A DNA stretch of 21,172 nt from a virus: positions 1 to 21,172 of IMG/VR virus record IMGVR_UViG_3300006923_000159. One strand, written 5' to 3'. A program made the translations under genes and the position numbers. Position 1 is the first letter of the stretch. The number at the start of each line of letters is the position of its first letter. Shown in pieces: positions 7,770 through 15,065 of the stretch. The notes under the pieces are model-generated. The model did not search any database. It saw nothing but the letters and a program-made list of their open reading frames with translations, and had not been told where the DNA came from.

Positions 7770-8664
7770 TAAAATACTCCTCAAAATCTTGTATTATTCC
7801 ATAATCATCATCTTCATCAATTAATGTATAGTCTACAGTTAAACTTGAATTTGTTGTTGGGCTACCATTAGCTAACATCCCAGGCGTTGTAAGTGTCTTA
7901 CTATGTAGAGCAAAAATAGATGAATTGCCTATACTTGTATTTACTGTAGCAAAGACTGTATTACTTGGATGCGAGTTGGCAATAAGTGTATTTGCTCCAG
8001 TCCTAAGTCTGGCATCGTCGACATAAAAACTTGTGTTTGCTTGTTTGATAACACCAGATTTCTTCAATGGGCCCCACAGATATCCCTTTAGTGTAAATTG
8101 CAGAGTATGAATTAGTGCACGTCTAGTTTCAAAGTCACCATCATATGTATCTTCCATACTCACAGAATTAAGAATAATTGGGATATCATGCTTCCAGCTC
8201 ATCTCTGGGATTACAGTTATAGTGGCTGTAAACTCTGGTGTAAAGAATGGAAGAATCTGTTCAATTATCTTTGTCGAATCTTCTGCAAACTTGGTATATA
8301 TGTTGAGCGAGAACCCTATATCATATGGTACAGGATTGTACGAAGCATATATCTTAGCCTTATCATCTTCATATGCACTAACATTTCTATGAATAGTGTT
8401 CAATTTTCTCTCTGCTGCATATTGAAACGATTCCATTTCAAATGACATTCTAGGTAATACTACAGCTGGCTCGCGATCAAGTTGAGGATCTTCAATTAAC
8501 CTCGATAACATTTTCTCCCTAGGAGCATATGCGAGAGGTACTTTGATATCCTGAACGATATTGTTCGAACTATTTTTTCGCTGCACTATTATATCATTGA
8601 ACAATGTGCCAAATGTTATAACATACCTTCTTAATGTTTGATGATAATATGTTTGTCCTAGCAT
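7750..8664 (-). CDS. gp15: Tail completion / sheath terminator protein
   Basis: 304 residues. T4 gp15 caps the finished tail, stabilises the contracted sheath and connects the tail to the neck. Recognisable family features are the N-terminus MLGQTYYHQTLRRYVITFGT, the segment KVPLAYAPREKMLSRL, AVVLPRMSFEMESFQYAAER, YNPVPYDIGFSLNIYTKFAED, and the strand pair PIILNSVSMEDTYDGDFETR. The C-terminal 80 residues are Asn/Ser/Thr-rich and then acidic, ending DEDDDYGIIQDFEEYF; this tail appears to be an extension. The start overlaps the gp14 stop as TAATG, so translation is coupled. Confidence 0.93.
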   Translation of the reverse strand: MLGQTYYHQTLRRYVITFGTLFNDIIVQRKNSSNNIVQDIKVPLAYAPREKMLSRLIEDPQLDREPAVVLPRMSFEMESFQYAAERKLNTIHRNVSAYEDDKAKIYASYNPVPYDIGFSLNIYTKFAEDSTKIIEQILPFFTPEFTATITVIPEMSWKHDIPIILNSVSMEDTYDGDFETRRALIHTLQFTLKGYLWGPLKKSGVIKQANTSFYVDDARLRTGANTLIANSHPSNTVFATVNTSIGNSSIFALHSKTLTTPGMLANGSPTTNSSLTVDYTLIDEDDDYGIIQDFEEYFSANTSG

Positions 8665-9434
8665 TAGAACGTACCGCCTTCACTAAATGGATCTGCATCA
8701 CTGAAGTCAACAATTGCATCCGCTTGCGTTTCAATATAGATGTTTTCAGAATCTGTAATCGTATCAAAGTCTTTAGATGCAGTAGTACTACTATCACTAC
8801 GATCTTCTTCTTCTGATAACAGTCTTACATTGTCTTCTGTAAACATTGCTGTAAATCCGTCTTCAGTAGTCAATTGAACATCCAGGTATATATCAGTACT
8901 AAATTCTGTTTCTATACTATCAATCTCTGTTATACCAGTGTTTAATCTCTGGTTAGTATATTCAAACAGTTCAACTGATAGAGTATAAAATTGCAGTGCA
9001 CCCATTTGATAGAATACAGGCTCATGCTCAACATGCTTTACTTGAAAACACTTTGTATTGAGAGGAAGGTAAATTAGATCACCTTCTTGCGGACGATCAA
9101 TATTTTGTGGAGTTCCTACAGCAGATGCAAATGATCGACGACCAACGGCCAATGTCATTTGATCTCTAATCTCCAAACCAAATCTACCAAGCAAGTCTCC
9201 TTCACCACCAAATCCTTCAACATTAACTATGTACATCTCTACATCATCTGCTTGGTTGAAGTATTCTTTTGGACTCTCAGTATAGAGAGCATCGTACCCT
9301 TCCTCTTGTAGCGTACGCGCACAGTAGGTAATATCAATACCATATATTCGAATAGACTCTAGAACAAGATCTTCGACCAGACTTTGTTCTTGGCTATTGC
9401 CATAATTATTGAAGTGTGTGCTTGTTCCGAACAT
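8664..9434 (-). CDS. gp14: Neck protein gp14
   Basis: 256 residues, the same length class as T4 gp14. With gp13 it closes the filled head and attaches the tail. Family-typical stretches are the N-terminus with SQEQSLVEDLVLESIRIYG, then TYCARTLQEEGYDALYTES, FGGEGDLLGRFGLEIRDQMT and GDLIYLPLNTKCFQVKHVE. The C-terminal 50 residues are acidic and Ser/Thr-rich. The protein ends SEGGTF, and the codons for this end supply an AAGGCGGT ribosome site for gp15, whose ATG overlaps the stop. A ribosome site AGGA lies before the ATG at 9434, 3 bases after the gp13 stop. Confidence 0.94.
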   Translation of the reverse strand: MFGTSTHFNNYGNSQEQSLVEDLVLESIRIYGIDITYCARTLQEEGYDALYTESPKEYFNQADDVEMYIVNVEGFGGEGDLLGRFGLEIRDQMTLAVGRRSFASAVGTPQNIDRPQEGDLIYLPLNTKCFQVKHVEHEPVFYQMGALQFYTLSVELFEYTNQRLNTGITEIDSIETEFSTDIYLDVQLTTEDGFTAMFTEDNVRLLSEEEDRSDSSTTASKDFDTITDSENIYIETQADAIVDFSDADPFSEGGTF

Positions 9435-9437
9435 TTA

Positions 9438-10184
9438 TTATCCTATCATGTCCATGACAGGCAAGGAATGCCCGACTATTACTTCGTCCTCTATTTTATT
9501 TTTTTCATCTAATCCTTGTTGTAGAATCGTTGCACCATCAAATTGAACACCGCCAGGCAATTGCATTCCAGTAAATTTAGACAAGTTCTGGCCCCACTGT
9601 ACTTTCATCAATGCTGTGGCATAGTTCTGCAACCACCTCTCGCTCCACATATCTGTGTATGTGTCAGGATCAAGACGGCGATATACCTCTGCGATCATAT
9701 AATTTCCCGCTTCGATGTTGCCCCAATCCATATCAACGTGTAATCTATTCTTATGTCTATTGAATCTCAATGGCTGCTTACCAACGAGAATCTCTTCAAT
9801 AAACCTAATGTTCATAAAGTTCATATAAAATGGTACAAGATCATATCTTGATAAGTCATATAAATCATTCAATGCAATTTGATATCGAATGTTAAACAAA
9901 TTATTTGTGCTTAATGCATCTCCAAGATCAAACAAATTAATGACACCTTCAATTAGTTCGCCCGAACCAATGGTGATATATTTGTTTGTTTTGTCGTCTG
10001 CAGTGACTATATGCTTAAAGAAGTCTCTTTCTAAGCCATCAAAATGATAGTCTGTATAGAACTTTAATGCTTCGTCTATTCTATCTTCTGCTTGATCGTC
10101 ATCTATATTGATTTCAATGACAGGCTTACCCAGACGGCGTAAGCAATATTCTTTAAATGCAGCTCGTGTTGCTGGAACAGCCAT
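9438..10184 (-). CDS. gp13: Neck protein gp13
   Basis: 248 residues; T4 gp13 is longer (309). The N-terminus is highly characteristic: AFKEYCLRRLGKPVIEINID, then DDQAEDRIDEALKFYTDYH. Further on are RHKNRLHVDMDWG and YRRLDPDTYTDMWSERWLQN. In T4 it works with gp14 as head completion / neck protein, forming the connector between portal and tail. It starts 3 bases after the stop of the preceding small structural gene, with GGGGGT serving as ribosome site. The order gp13-gp14-gp15-gp16-gp17 is exactly that of T4. Confidence 0.94.
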   Translation of the reverse strand: MAVPATRAAFKEYCLRRLGKPVIEINIDDDQAEDRIDEALKFYTDYHFDGLERDFFKHIVTADDKTNKYITIGSGELIEGVINLFDLGDALSTNNLFNIRYQIALNDLYDLSRYDLVPFYMNFMNIRFIEEILVGKQPLRFNRHKNRLHVDMDWGNIEAGNYMIAEVYRRLDPDTYTDMWSERWLQNYATALMKVQWGQNLSKFTGMQLPGGVQFDGATILQQGLDEKNKIEDEVIVGHSLPVMDMIG

Positions 10185-10187
10185 TTG

Positions 10188-10589
10188 TTACCCCCATGCT
10201 ACGTCGCCATTTGCATATAAGATCTGCAAAGCAACGCCATTTTCGTCTTTTAAGTTTCCTCTGAAGTGTACATTATATAGATTAGCCGTCGATGTAGCGG
10301 TCATTGTAATATTAGCTTCGGTATTTACATCTTGTTTAATTGTATCAAAGTATACATTAGCTGCCTTAATTTCATTTATCGAAGATGAAGAGTTAGCAAC
10401 AAGTGCTTGATTGGCTGTTAGTGTACCAGGTGTTCTTGCTCCACCAACAGCAATAGTATTAGCTGTGTCAGCCTTCTCTCTACCAATTGTTAATATTTGA
10501 CCATTTGATGACCAAGCTAATTCTCCAAACTCCAGTGTCGAAGGCGCAGCTGTATTAGCTGATCGCTTTATTTGAATTGTACCAGCCAT
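10188..10589 (-). CDS. Probable virion protein with a tail-fibre-type N-terminal motif
   Basis: 133 residues. The first 40 (GTIQIKRSANTAAPSTLEFG, then ELAWSSNGQILTIG) follow the pattern 'I-Q-x-K-R ... GELA ... G-x-L-x-I-G' seen at the N-termini of many phage tail-fibre and receptor-binding proteins, like the first domain of the Bordetella phage major tropism determinant. The rest is Ala/Asn/Thr-rich and likely beta structure, ending LQILYANGDVAWG. No Cys. The ATG overlaps the stop of the preceding gene as TAATG, with a GGAGG ribosome site 9 bases upstream inside that gene. In T4, fibritin (wac) precedes gp13; this small protein may fill a neck or fibre role here. Exact function unknown. Confidence 0.7.
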   Translation of the reverse strand: MAGTIQIKRSANTAAPSTLEFGELAWSSNGQILTIGREKADTANTIAVGGARTPGTLTANQALVANSSSSINEIKAANVYFDTIKQDVNTEANITMTATSTANLYNVHFRGNLKDENGVALQILYANGDVAWG

Positions 10590-10828
10590 TAAAACCTACC
10601 TCCATCTAGTTCTCTATTATTTGTTGTATATGTATCATTAGCAGCTAAATAAATCAATACCTGAGAATTGGATGGACTAGATGCGGACACATCGTCAAAC
10701 GCATCCACAGTGTCTACCATACGTGTATCAAAATGCTTCGAAAATCCAGATGCACCAGACAACGGACTCGTTGATGTACTTACCTGTACTGTTATTGCTT
10801 GCGAAGGACTTGTCCTAATAGTTGCCAT
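10589..10828 (-). CDS. Small virion-type protein, paralogue of the next gene upstream
   Basis: 79 residues, Ser/Thr-rich and without Cys. It shares a pattern with the 65-residue protein encoded at 10828-11025: 'VD.FDDV' versus 'LDAVDDVV', then 'NSQVLIYLAANDTYT' versus 'NGNILVYNSTTGNYV', then a GG-x-F end (LDGGRF versus DADGGTF). The two look like tandem duplicates. The start overlaps the upstream stop as TAATG and uses a GGAGG site encoded in the upstream gene's last codons. It is probably a minor structural or fibre component, judged only by composition and by lying in the structural operon. Confidence 0.65.
   Translation of the reverse strand: MATIRTSPSQAITVQVSTSTSPLSGASGFSKHFDTRMVDTVDAFDDVSASSPSNSQVLIYLAANDTYTTNNRELDGGRF
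10595..10603 (-). promoter_or_regulatory. Ribosome site embedded in the C-terminal codons of the preceding gene
   Basis: The minus strand reads GGAGGTAGG here, encoding part of the C-terminal DGGRF of the 79-residue protein. Its GGAGG lies 9 bases before the ATG at 10589, which itself overlaps the TAA stop. The identical arrangement, also with 9-base spacing, occurs at 10838-10842 before the ATG at 10828. Confidence 0.7.
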
Positions 10829-11025
10829 TAAAATGTTCCTCCATCAGCATCAGGAGCAGACAATACATAGTTCCCAGTAGTCGAATTATACACCAAAATA
10901 TTACCATTCGACTTTGCTGATTCCACAACATCATCCACTGCATCGAGACGAGCAGATGTTCCTCCTGCCATTGATCCTGCAACTCTAATAGATAGTCCTG
11001 TAGTGTTTACCAGTTGTGTTGCCAT
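10828..11025 (-). CDS. Small virion-type protein, paralogue of the following gene
   Basis: 65 residues: an N-terminal part with Thr/Gly/Ala (LVNTTGLSIRVAGSMAGG), then SARLDAVDDVVESAKSNGNI and a C-terminal beta-type segment ending DADGGTF. Its similarity to the next protein is strongest in the last 40 residues. The start overlaps the stop of the 11025-11360 gene (TAATG), and its own last codons form the GGAGG ribosome site for the next gene. No known domain recognised; probably a minor virion component by context. Confidence 0.65.
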   Translation of the reverse strand: MATQLVNTTGLSIRVAGSMAGGTSARLDAVDDVVESAKSNGNILVYNSTTGNYVLSAPDADGGTF

Positions 11026-11360
11026 TAGGCTCTTGTTACCTCCGGTGTTACTGTAACGATACCCTCTACAACTCTTGTTTTAACATTAGCAGCTGACAAA
11101 ATCTCAACATCATATACATATCTTCCAGAAGAAATAGCTGCTGTGTTTGCATGATTGAGAGCAAGTGTCAGCGTACCAGCTGTTGTACCGTTTGTAATGG
11201 TGAAAGAGGCAGTAGCGTTTGACGAAGTGTGGTGCTTTCTTATTTGTCCTGCGGCCGTGTAATTAGTGAGATCAATTTTATCACCATTTGAATCTGTAAC
11301 TGTTACAACCGTTTCAAAATTAGCACCTTGGTCTACGACCATATCTGCACGTGCAGCCAT
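11025..11360 (-). CDS. Ig-like / BppU-type virion protein
   Basis: The start is the ATG at 11360, because AAGGAG ends 9 bases before it; an ATG at 11369 would abut the ribosome site. This gives 111 residues. The pattern 'D-x-G-A-N-F-x-x-V-V-T-V-T-D-x-N-G', 'DLTNYTAAGQIRKH', 'G-T-L-T-L-A-L', 'SGRYVYDVEI' and 'VVEGIVTVTPEVTR' is that of a small beta-sandwich protein common in phage structural operons, similar to the N-terminal domain of baseplate upper proteins. It is the first gene after the late promoter and opens the neck/packaging operon. Probably a virion component; the exact location is unknown. Confidence 0.7.
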   Translation of the reverse strand: MAARADMVVDQGANFETVVTVTDSNGDKIDLTNYTAAGQIRKHHTSSNATASFTITNGTTAGTLTLALNHANTAAISSGRYVYDVEILSAANVKTRVVEGIVTVTPEVTRA

Positions 11361-11394
11361 TATATGCATCTCCTTGAAATAAATTAGCTAAATA

Positions 11395-11402
11395 TATTTA
11401 TA
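11395..11402 (-). promoter_or_regulatory. T4-type late promoter for the neck/packaging operon
   Basis: Exact TATAAATA on the minus strand, in the 82-base gap between the divergent units, 34 bases before the ATG at 11360. No further exact octamer occurs before the gp18 gap, so this promoter probably serves everything from here through gp17. I see no convincing plus-strand promoter in the same gap. Confidence 0.7.
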
Positions 11403-11442
11403 TGAACACAATCATGGAGTTCCTGTAAGTGGAGTTTATAGT

Positions 11443-12384
11443 ATGAAAATGGGCACAATAGAGCCAGAAAACAACCCCTTTACATCTCTTGTTTGCGATA
11501 TTACACACCGGTGTAATATGGAATGTGCGAATTGCTATATTCCAAACCGAGAAATTCCTGATATGGACATCGAAAAACTCTATGCCCTTATTAAGCGCCT
11601 TCCTAAAAGAGTATATATTAGATTGATAGGTGCAGAGCCAACAATGAGAAATGATCTGTTTGATATTATAACAACAGTCAGATCTCTCGGTCACAAGGTC
11701 AGTGTTACTACAAATGGATTAAAATTAGCCTCTCCTAACTATGCAGCTAAACTTAGAAAAACGGGATTGAAGTTAATTTTAATTAGTATGAATGGTGCAG
11801 ACGATGATCCTGTATATCGAGTATTAGATAATGGACCATATGGTGAATTAAAAGTCAAGGCTCTAATCAATGCGTTTAAAAACAACTTTACAGTTAATAC
11901 TGGAACAATTATTGCTAAGGGAGTTAATGAGTTTACGATTAGAGAGCAGGTAAGGACTGTTGTCCAGGCGGCAAAGATAGCTGATTATAAGTTTGATAGG
12001 CGTCTTCCTCCTGTATTAAGAATGAAAAGCATAGGAGCAATAGGCAATTATAGAGAGGACAGTACATATTCGTTTGATGAATTGTGTAACTTAGCTTCTG
12101 ATTATTTGGATATACCAATTGAAAAAGTTAAAGCTACACCAGTAGAAAGCGGCTTAAATAGAATTTCATATGTAGATGAAGACACATACAAATATAATGA
12201 ACCAGCCAGCTATGCGTTTAATTATGAAACAGAATTGGGCAACATTATTATAAGATTAATTAACTGGGAAGTTGATGGTGATGGCGTACCAGATGCTAAC
12301 AACGAACATAGAGGCAGAGTAACACAAGATTTTAAAATTGCTCCCTTCTTTGCTCATGTAAAGGAGAATGAATTTGGATATTAA
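11443..12384 (+). CDS. Radical SAM enzyme
   Basis: 313 residues. The CxxxCxxC iron-sulfur motif is at Cys24, Cys28 and Cys31 (HRCNMECANCYIP). It is followed by GAEPT at about 63-67 (the 'GGEP' SAM-binding motif) and VSVTTNG at about 87-92. These place it in the MoaA/PqqE-like branch of the radical SAM superfamily, which uses a 4Fe-4S cluster and S-adenosylmethionine to start radical chemistry. There is no C-terminal Cys cluster of the SPASM type, and the C-terminal part has a single Cys, so it probably holds one cluster only. Substrate unknown. It is first in a tightly packed plus-strand operon with an oxygenase, glycosyltransferases and a methyltransferase-like protein. Ribosome site GGAG, 8 bases before the ATG. 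Confidence 0.88.
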   Translation: MKMGTIEPENNPFTSLVCDITHRCNMECANCYIPNREIPDMDIEKLYALIKRLPKRVYIRLIGAEPTMRNDLFDIITTVRSLGHKVSVTTNGLKLASPNYAAKLRKTGLKLILISMNGADDDPVYRVLDNGPYGELKVKALINAFKNNFTVNTGTIIAKGVNEFTIREQVRTVVQAAKIADYKFDRRLPPVLRMKSIGAIGNYREDSTYSFDELCNLASDYLDIPIEKVKATPVESGLNRISYVDEDTYKYNEPASYAFNYETELGNIIIRLINWEVDGDGVPDANNEHRGRVTQDFKIAPFFAHVKENEFGY

Positions 12385-13042
12385 GGATAAATTTTTTAGA
12401 GATGGCTTTGTTGTTGTAGAAGATGGAGATTTAGAAGAACTTGCAAGCATGTTTGTGCGATCATTAAAGGTTGACAAACATATACATCCTAGCAACAATA
12501 CAATACAAATTCTTAGTAACAACGAAATGTTTGGCACTGACGAGGTTCCATGGCACAATGATTTTAGTCACAGTCGTGGCAAGTATGATGGATCATTGTT
12601 AAAGTGTATTAAAAATGAACCAGATGTTGCTACTACTTTTGTTGATGGCCAAAAAATTGTTGAGAAACTTAGTGAAGAAGAAATAGATGAATTAGAACAA
12701 ACTACAGCATGGTACTCGCGACCAGCTATATATGAGAGTTGCTTTACTGAACGGCAAAACAAAATCATAAACAAACTAAGCATAAAGCGACCTCTAATAT
12801 TTAAACATCCAATAAGCAACAAGAAAGTATTATACTTTAGTCCATCTACAATGGTTGGTGTTGACAAACCTTTCGATATACCATACTATATGTCACTATG
12901 TGAATCATTTGCGTTTCACCATGTATGGAAAGAAAACCAAGTTGTTATGTGGGATAATTTGAGATTTATGCATAAAAGGAAATCATTTGCAGATTCTGGG
13001 TATAGAGAAATGCACAGAATCCAATTTAGGTATGTTGCATGA
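12368..13042 (+). CDS. TauD/TfdA-like Fe(II)/2-oxoglutarate dioxygenase
   Basis: 224 residues. It carries a complete facial triad: His63-x-Asp65 (PWHNDFSH) and a distal His202 in QVVMWDNLRFMHKR, a hallmark TauD/TfdA segment, plus an Arg at about 217 (HRIQFRY) suited to bind 2-oxoglutarate. It should hydroxylate, desaturate or otherwise oxidise a small molecule or polymer unit; the substrate cannot be read from sequence. It overlaps the radical SAM gene by 17 bases. The ribosome site AAGGAG ends only one base before the ATG at 12368, whereas an in-frame TTG at 12374 sits 7 bases away. The true start may therefore be that TTG, making the protein two residues shorter. The downstream gene begins inside its stop (ATGA). 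Confidence 0.85.
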   Translation: MNLDIKDKFFRDGFVVVEDGDLEELASMFVRSLKVDKHIHPSNNTIQILSNNEMFGTDEVPWHNDFSHSRGKYDGSLLKCIKNEPDVATTFVDGQKIVEKLSEEEIDELEQTTAWYSRPAIYESCFTERQNKIINKLSIKRPLIFKHPISNKKVLYFSPSTMVGVDKPFDIPYYMSLCESFAFHHVWKENQVVMWDNLRFMHKRKSFADSGYREMHRIQFRYVA

Positions 13043-13461
13043 AAAATATGATAGACGAAGAGGTTCCCGAGCATTGGAAAACAGCTCGAGGGACAATGTT
13101 AAATTATTATAGACAAATTGTTAATGCTCAGAAATGGCGGAACTATCTTGTTGTAACATACAAGGATTTATATGAAGCCTATGACAATGTTCACAAGTTT
13201 AAAGTGATGTTGGAAAAGAGAGTTCCCTACAATTATAATCAAGAATTAAGACAACACCTTGTGTTCAAAGCAAACCAAAAGTTTGTTAATCATGGACAAC
13301 GTCGTTTATTGATTAGAGACTTTATGGAAGATCATCATACAATGCACACCATCATTGTTGCAAAATCAGTAACTCCACTAGTAGTGTTATATGAAGAACA
13401 TGTACCATTCGAGCAAGTAGATGAATATTTAACTATCGAAAGAAATTACTATTATGAGTGA
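13039..13461 (+). CDS. Unknown protein in the modification operon
   Basis: 140 residues; I do not recognise a family. It is basic, Tyr/His-rich and probably mostly helical, with an N-terminal MKNMIDEEVPEHWKTARG and a His-rich stretch MEDHHTMHTIIVAKS. The last third is strand-like (SVTPLVVLYEEHVPFEQVDE). There is no signal peptide or membrane helix. The ATG overlaps the dioxygenase stop (ATGA), and its own stop lies 8 bases inside the next gene, so it is a real, coupled member of the operon. Given its neighbours it could be a small accessory or scaffold protein for the oxygenase or glycosyltransferases, but nothing in the sequence shows that. Confidence 0.75.
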   Translation: MKNMIDEEVPEHWKTARGTMLNYYRQIVNAQKWRNYLVVTYKDLYEAYDNVHKFKVMLEKRVPYNYNQELRQHLVFKANQKFVNHGQRRLLIRDFMEDHHTMHTIIVAKSVTPLVVLYEEHVPFEQVDEYLTIERNYYYE

Positions 13462-14338
13462 TCAGATTAATGTTTTTTGTGTTAAGTGGGTTCCTCTTGA
13501 AGAACCGTGGCGGCATAACGGATCAATGTATCTTGATGTTCATGTATATGATCTAAAGAATCAACTGTTTAATACCATGAATGGAAAGGACTTTAATTTT
13601 TATTTGTTAACCAACCACACTGGTATTACTGATCCAGACATAACAATTATTGATATAACGAAATGGGGATATGAAAAATGGTGGAATAAGATGCTTCTTT
13701 TCAATCCAGACATTAGTAAAGAAGGCATCAATCTATATTTTGATTTAGATGTAACACTTGATGGTCTTGAAGGAACACCTCAATACCCAACTCCAGAAGA
13801 TATTGATAATAATTGTTGGGTATCGGAGAAATGGAAAAGTGAAGGCAAATGGAAGAACTATGAAAAATTTCCACGACAGATTGATTGGATGATAGATTGG
13901 GTTAAAGCACAACCAGACAAGCTAAGATGCATATACAAGTATTGGACACCTGTAGAATTTAAAAGAAATGCATATTATAACTCTGGATGGAATCCAAGGT
14001 TCGCATATCCTACATTAATCAATACATCGTTTATGGGCTGGAATGGTCGTTCACTAAAAGACATGTGGTGGGACTTTGAAAAGGATGCAGATTTTAATAT
14101 GACAAGATTTTGGGGCAATGATGATTATCTTGAACATCTGTGGCCCGATCGTCTTGCTGTCATGCCTCGTAAAATATTTTATTCATATTTCTATGGAGCA
14201 GAGCATGGATCAGAGTTCTTTGATAAAGATAAGGAAATGTTTATTAAAAGACAAGATTATTACGTCAGGCTTCTCAATGGTAAAGGAAAGAGAATCGATT
14301 ATTCAGATGAAATGGAGGTAGGCGGCTGGCGTGATTAA
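13454..14338 (+). CDS. GT-A-type glycosyltransferase (first of three tandem paralogues)
   Basis: 294 residues. A metal-binding DxD motif (Asp97-Leu-Asp99 in LYFDLDVTLDG) follows a beta-alpha-beta start (INVFCVKWVP) and the block EKWWNKMLLFNPD. Later blocks are LINTSFMGWNGRS, then FWGNDDYLEHLWPD, which may supply the acceptor-side acid, and KIFYSYFYG. These blocks occur in the same order in the two downstream genes. The enzyme should transfer a sugar from a nucleotide-sugar; donor and acceptor are unknown. It differs from its paralogues by an insertion of about 60 residues after the DxD (around residues 110-170). No membrane segment, so cytoplasmic. It overlaps the genes on both sides by 8 bases. 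Confidence 0.78.
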   Translation: MSDQINVFCVKWVPLEEPWRHNGSMYLDVHVYDLKNQLFNTMNGKDFNFYLLTNHTGITDPDITIIDITKWGYEKWWNKMLLFNPDISKEGINLYFDLDVTLDGLEGTPQYPTPEDIDNNCWVSEKWKSEGKWKNYEKFPRQIDWMIDWVKAQPDKLRCIYKYWTPVEFKRNAYYNSGWNPRFAYPTLINTSFMGWNGRSLKDMWWDFEKDADFNMTRFWGNDDYLEHLWPDRLAVMPRKIFYSYFYGAEHGSEFFDKDKEMFIKRQDYYVRLLNGKGKRIDYSDEMEVGGWRD

Positions 14339-15065
14339 TTTATTGACAATGAAATGGGGTACAATGTTTGTACCAGAGTATCCCAATCTTATTCATAGAA
14401 TGGCTAAAAGATGGATGCCGGGTGAGTTTAATTCATACTGCATGACAGATGATTCAACAGGATTAGATCCGGAAATAAATATCGTCGAATGCTCAGAGAA
14501 GTGGTTGTGGGATGATATAACAACTATGGAACAATGGTGGTTTTGGGACGCTATAAAGATGTCGTTATTTGCTCCTCGACTTTGCGGCATTGAAGGAAAG
14601 ATACTTTTTTCGGATCTGGACAATCTATTTCTTGGCCCACTAGATAGAATCGTAGATACCCCTACACCAGCTATGATTGCTTGCGATTGGATGCCTCCTT
14701 GGCATGTAGGCATGCACGGTGGTAATTATTTTCTTACAATGATGTACAATGCAAGTTTGATTTATGTTGATAATACTCAACCAATCACAAATGAGATATG
14801 GGAACACTTCTGTAAGAATTATGAAAAAGCTAAGCATTCATTGTATAGCTCTGATGCTTATTTGTGGAGAAACTGGAGACACAAAATGAACAGATATCCT
14901 GAACGTAGTGTATATTCATACAATCGCGGGACAGTATATCCTGAAAAGGAAAAATACAAACACAGACCAGACCATGCCGTATGTGTTTTTATGGAGGATC
15001 ATGAACCAGATCCATTAGATATTAAAGAAGGGTGGGTAGCAGACATATGGAAACAGTATGTGTAA
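14331..15065 (+). CDS. GT-A-type glycosyltransferase (second of three tandem paralogues)
   Basis: 244 residues, starting at a GTG inside the previous gene's end; a GGAGG lies 12 bases upstream, a rather long spacing. An ATG at 14349 would remove the first strand. Shared blocks: SYCMTDDSTGLDPEINIVE (compare YCMTEDREGIDSNIQILE in the third gene), QWWFWDAIKMSLFAP, the DxD motif at about 95-97 (ILFSDLDNLFLG), YNASLIYVDN, SDAYLWRNW and VYSYNRGTVYP. The C-terminal VCVFMEDHEPDPLD places an acidic/His motif where such enzymes often coordinate metal. A hydrophobic/aromatic stretch around 130-140 (PWHVGMHGGNYFLT) is specific to this copy. Donor and acceptor sugars unknown. Confidence 0.78.
   Translation: MINLLTMKWGTMFVPEYPNLIHRMAKRWMPGEFNSYCMTDDSTGLDPEINIVECSEKWLWDDITTMEQWWFWDAIKMSLFAPRLCGIEGKILFSDLDNLFLGPLDRIVDTPTPAMIACDWMPPWHVGMHGGNYFLTMMYNASLIYVDNTQPITNEIWEHFCKNYEKAKHSLYSSDAYLWRNWRHKMNRYPERSVYSYNRGTVYPEKEKYKHRPDHAVCVFMEDHEPDPLDIKEGWVADIWKQYV

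Noticed and set aside
10188-10589. Calling this a diversity-generating-retroelement target because of its Mtd-like N-terminus
   Set aside because: There is no reverse transcriptase, template repeat or C-type lectin domain in the window; the motif is common in ordinary phage fibres.
11374-11402. TTGAAA followed by TATATT or TTATAT as a sigma-70-type promoter for the plus-strand operon
   Set aside because: Spacing is 13 bases to the better -10 and 18 to a poor one; too weak to annotate, although some promoter must lie near here.
11443-12384. Assigning the radical SAM protein to a named pathway (MoaA, PqqE or QueE)
   Set aside because: Only the generic cluster and SAM motifs are visible; it lacks a second Cys cluster and the neighbours fit none of those pathways.
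14474-14481. AATAAATA on the plus strand (late-promoter-like)
   Set aside because: It is inside a glycosyltransferase gene, does not precede a gene start closely, and the 7-base core is expected by chance in AT-rich DNA.
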